A stretch of DNA of 6,639 bases from contig DATDRM010000165.1 of NCBI GenBank assembly GCA_035291705.1, positions 1-6,639 on the forward strand. The letters are read 5' to 3'. The notes under the pieces are model-generated. The model saw only the letters and a program-made list of their open reading frames with translations. It made no database searches and was not told the origin of the DNA. Source of the DNA: DATDRM01 sp035291705 (GTDB taxonomy: Bacteria; Chloroflexota; Anaerolineae; Anaerolineales; UBA4823). This document shows positions 5,557-6,639 of the stretch, one piece after another (positions within the stretch are counted from its first letter, which is position 1; every line of letters starts with the position of its first letter). The position numbers were made by a program, and so were the translations under genes.

Positions 5557-6639
5557 CTATTCCGGCAACCGACCTTTAAGGTCTGCAGGACTAAAGGGTC
5601 CCGGTTCACCGATCAGGCGGCGGGCGGCCTCTACCTGGCCCCAAACATTCCACAGCAGCACGCCGCGCACGCGGCCCCCTTGCAGGTAGTAGACGACACC
5701 TTTGCGGAAAGGTTCCTGCCAGTCGGCGAAAGTGGGCAGCGCAGGGTTCATCTCGCCCACGGCTTCGTAGCCCAGGTCGAACAGGTCGGAGTAAAACATA
5801 GGCAGGTTATCATAGCGAGTGGATTCGCCGGCCATATTCCGGCCGGCGGTTTTACCCATGGTGAGGGCGTTGTCCTCATGCTCGACGCGCATACTTTTGC
5901 CTAACATTGGATTATAGAAGTTGGCTGCATCCCCCGCGGCGTAAATGTCCGGCTGGCTGGTGCGCAGGTTTTCATCCACGATGATCCCGTCTGCTACCTC
6001 GATCCCGACAGTGCTTGCCAATTCCGTGTTAGGGAGGATACCGATTCCGGCGATGACATGGTCGGCCAGGACTTGCCGGCCGCTCTTAGTGAGCAAGGCC
6101 AGGTTCTCGCCGCGCCGCTCCAAGCCGCTAATTAATTCTCCAGCCAGTACTTCAACCCCTTTCTCTCGATAATAATCGTTAAGGGATAAAGACAGATCGG
6201 CGGGGAAGAGACGGGCGTTGATCCCATCTCCCGGGAAGAGCATAGTCACCAGCTGGCCTTTGGTCGCCAGGATGGCGGCGATCTCAGAACCGATGAATCC
6301 CCCGCCGATCACAGCGAAACGCCCACCCTTTTCGACCAGCTCTCGCAGGTATTGGTAGTCGTCCAGGGTGCGGAAGTAAAGGATATCGTTTGCACCGAAG
6401 GGCAGCCTCCGGGGTGTTCCGCCGGTCGCCAGGAGCAGTTTGCCGTAGGTGAAAATCTCTCCCTGGTTATCTGTCGCACGTTTACCTTCTGGGTCGAGCG
6501 ACTCCACTTTGCGGCTCAAATGGAGATCGACCCCCGTCTGCGAGGCCTGGCGGAAAATCTTCTCCAATGGCTTGCCCTTCCACAGTCCCTTGCTCAGTGG
6601 CGGGCGGTTATAGGGTGGGTGTGACTCGCTGCTGACCAG
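5557..6639 (-). CDS. FAD-dependent NAD(P)H oxidoreductase with AIF-like C-terminal domain (5' partial)
   Basis: The minus-strand frame remains open to the right edge, so the N-terminus, with the first FAD GxGxxG motif (roughly 35-40 residues), lies outside. The first visible residues, LVSSESHPPYNRPPLSKGLW, are the segment normally following that motif; the in-frame TTG at 6565-6567 is internal Leu, not a start. In visible numbering: LLLATGGTPRR at about 69-79; the NAD(P)H-binding loop VIGGGFIGSEIA at about 110-121; IGILPN before 205; the second FAD motif IYAAGDAANF at about 232-241; then RVEHEDNA near 251. The C-terminal part (about 280-360), with FYSDLFDLGYEAVGE, RKGVVYYL and GVLLWNVW, resembles from memory the C-domain of apoptosis-inducing factor (YSDL..GYEAIG, KGV.FYL, G.VLWN). 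The fold transfers electrons from NAD(P)H via FAD; the acceptor (ferredoxin, rubredoxin, quinone or oxygen) cannot be told. No ferredoxin or Rieske gene is seen nearby. Confidence 0.92.
   Translation of the reverse strand: MVSSESHPPYNRPPLSKGLWKGKPLEKIFRQASQTGVDLHLSRKVESLDPEGKRATDNQGEIFTYGKLLLATGGTPRRLPFGANDILYFRTLDDYQYLRELVEKGGRFAVIGGGFIGSEIAAILATKGQLVTMLFPGDGINARLFPADLSLSLNDYYREKGVEVLAGELISGLERRGENLALLTKSGRQVLADHVIAGIGILPNTELASTVGIEVADGIIVDENLRTSQPDIYAAGDAANFYNPMLGKSMRVEHEDNALTMGKTAGRNMAGESTRYDNLPMFYSDLFDLGYEAVGEMNPALPTFADWQEPFRKGVVYYLQGGRVRGVLLWNVWGQVEAARRLIGEPGPFSPADLKGRLPE

Noticed and set aside
5571..5583. Palindrome GACCTT-T-AAGGTC as terminator of the DUF3592 gene
   Set aside because: It has only 6-bp arms with a one-base centre, so it cannot form a stable hairpin without opening pairs; it lies in the coding 3' end of the flavoprotein and has no T-tract.
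6565..6567. TTG as start codon of the flavoprotein
   Set aside because: The frame is open upstream to the window edge and encodes conserved family sequence (PPLSKGLWKGKP), so this is an internal leucine codon.

Overview
The window is protein-coding DNA, moderately GC-rich, from a bacterium. Gene content and protein style (ABC ATPase fused to a CRP-like sensor domain, duplicated FtsX permease, lipoprotein HlyD-type adaptor, DUF3592 membrane protein, AIF-like flavoprotein) and a degenerate TCAGT-type heptamer tract would suit Chloroflexota, perhaps Anaerolineae. That placement is inference: there is no rRNA or other marker gene here.

Left part (1-4239, + strand): the last two genes and the truncated end of a first gene of an ABC efflux-type cassette. 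The order is the C-terminus of an ATPase carrying a cyclic-nucleotide-binding-like domain (1-510), a 797-residue two-FtsX-domain permease translationally coupled to it by an ATGA overlap (507-2900), a short gap filled by a degenerate 7-bp repeat (2906-2982), and a lipoprotein membrane-fusion (HlyD-like) adaptor (3013-4239). The ATPase powers, the permease couples and the adaptor extends the machine outside the membrane, in the MacAB/DevBCA/Ykn style. The fused sensor domain could gate the ATPase by ligand, but its usual phosphate-binding arginine is replaced. A perfect 14-bp hairpin (4248-4280) separates this operon from the convergent gene that follows.

Middle part (4289-5534): two divergently transcribed single genes, a small Rossmann CoA-binding-domain protein (minus) and a two-TM DUF3592 membrane protein (plus). 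Their 235-bp intergenic region carries two good sigma70-type promoters facing away from each other, both with a TTGACT -35 box.

Right part (5557-6639, minus): an FAD/NAD(P)H oxidoreductase, truncated at its N-terminus by the window edge. Motifs in its C-terminal third closely resemble mitochondrial apoptosis-inducing factor (AIF).

No tRNA, rRNA, CRISPR, insertion sequence or phage gene was seen. The items most worth a second look are the sensor-fused ABC ATPase with its altered ligand pocket, the in-phase heptamer tract inside the operon, and the AIF-like C-terminal domain.
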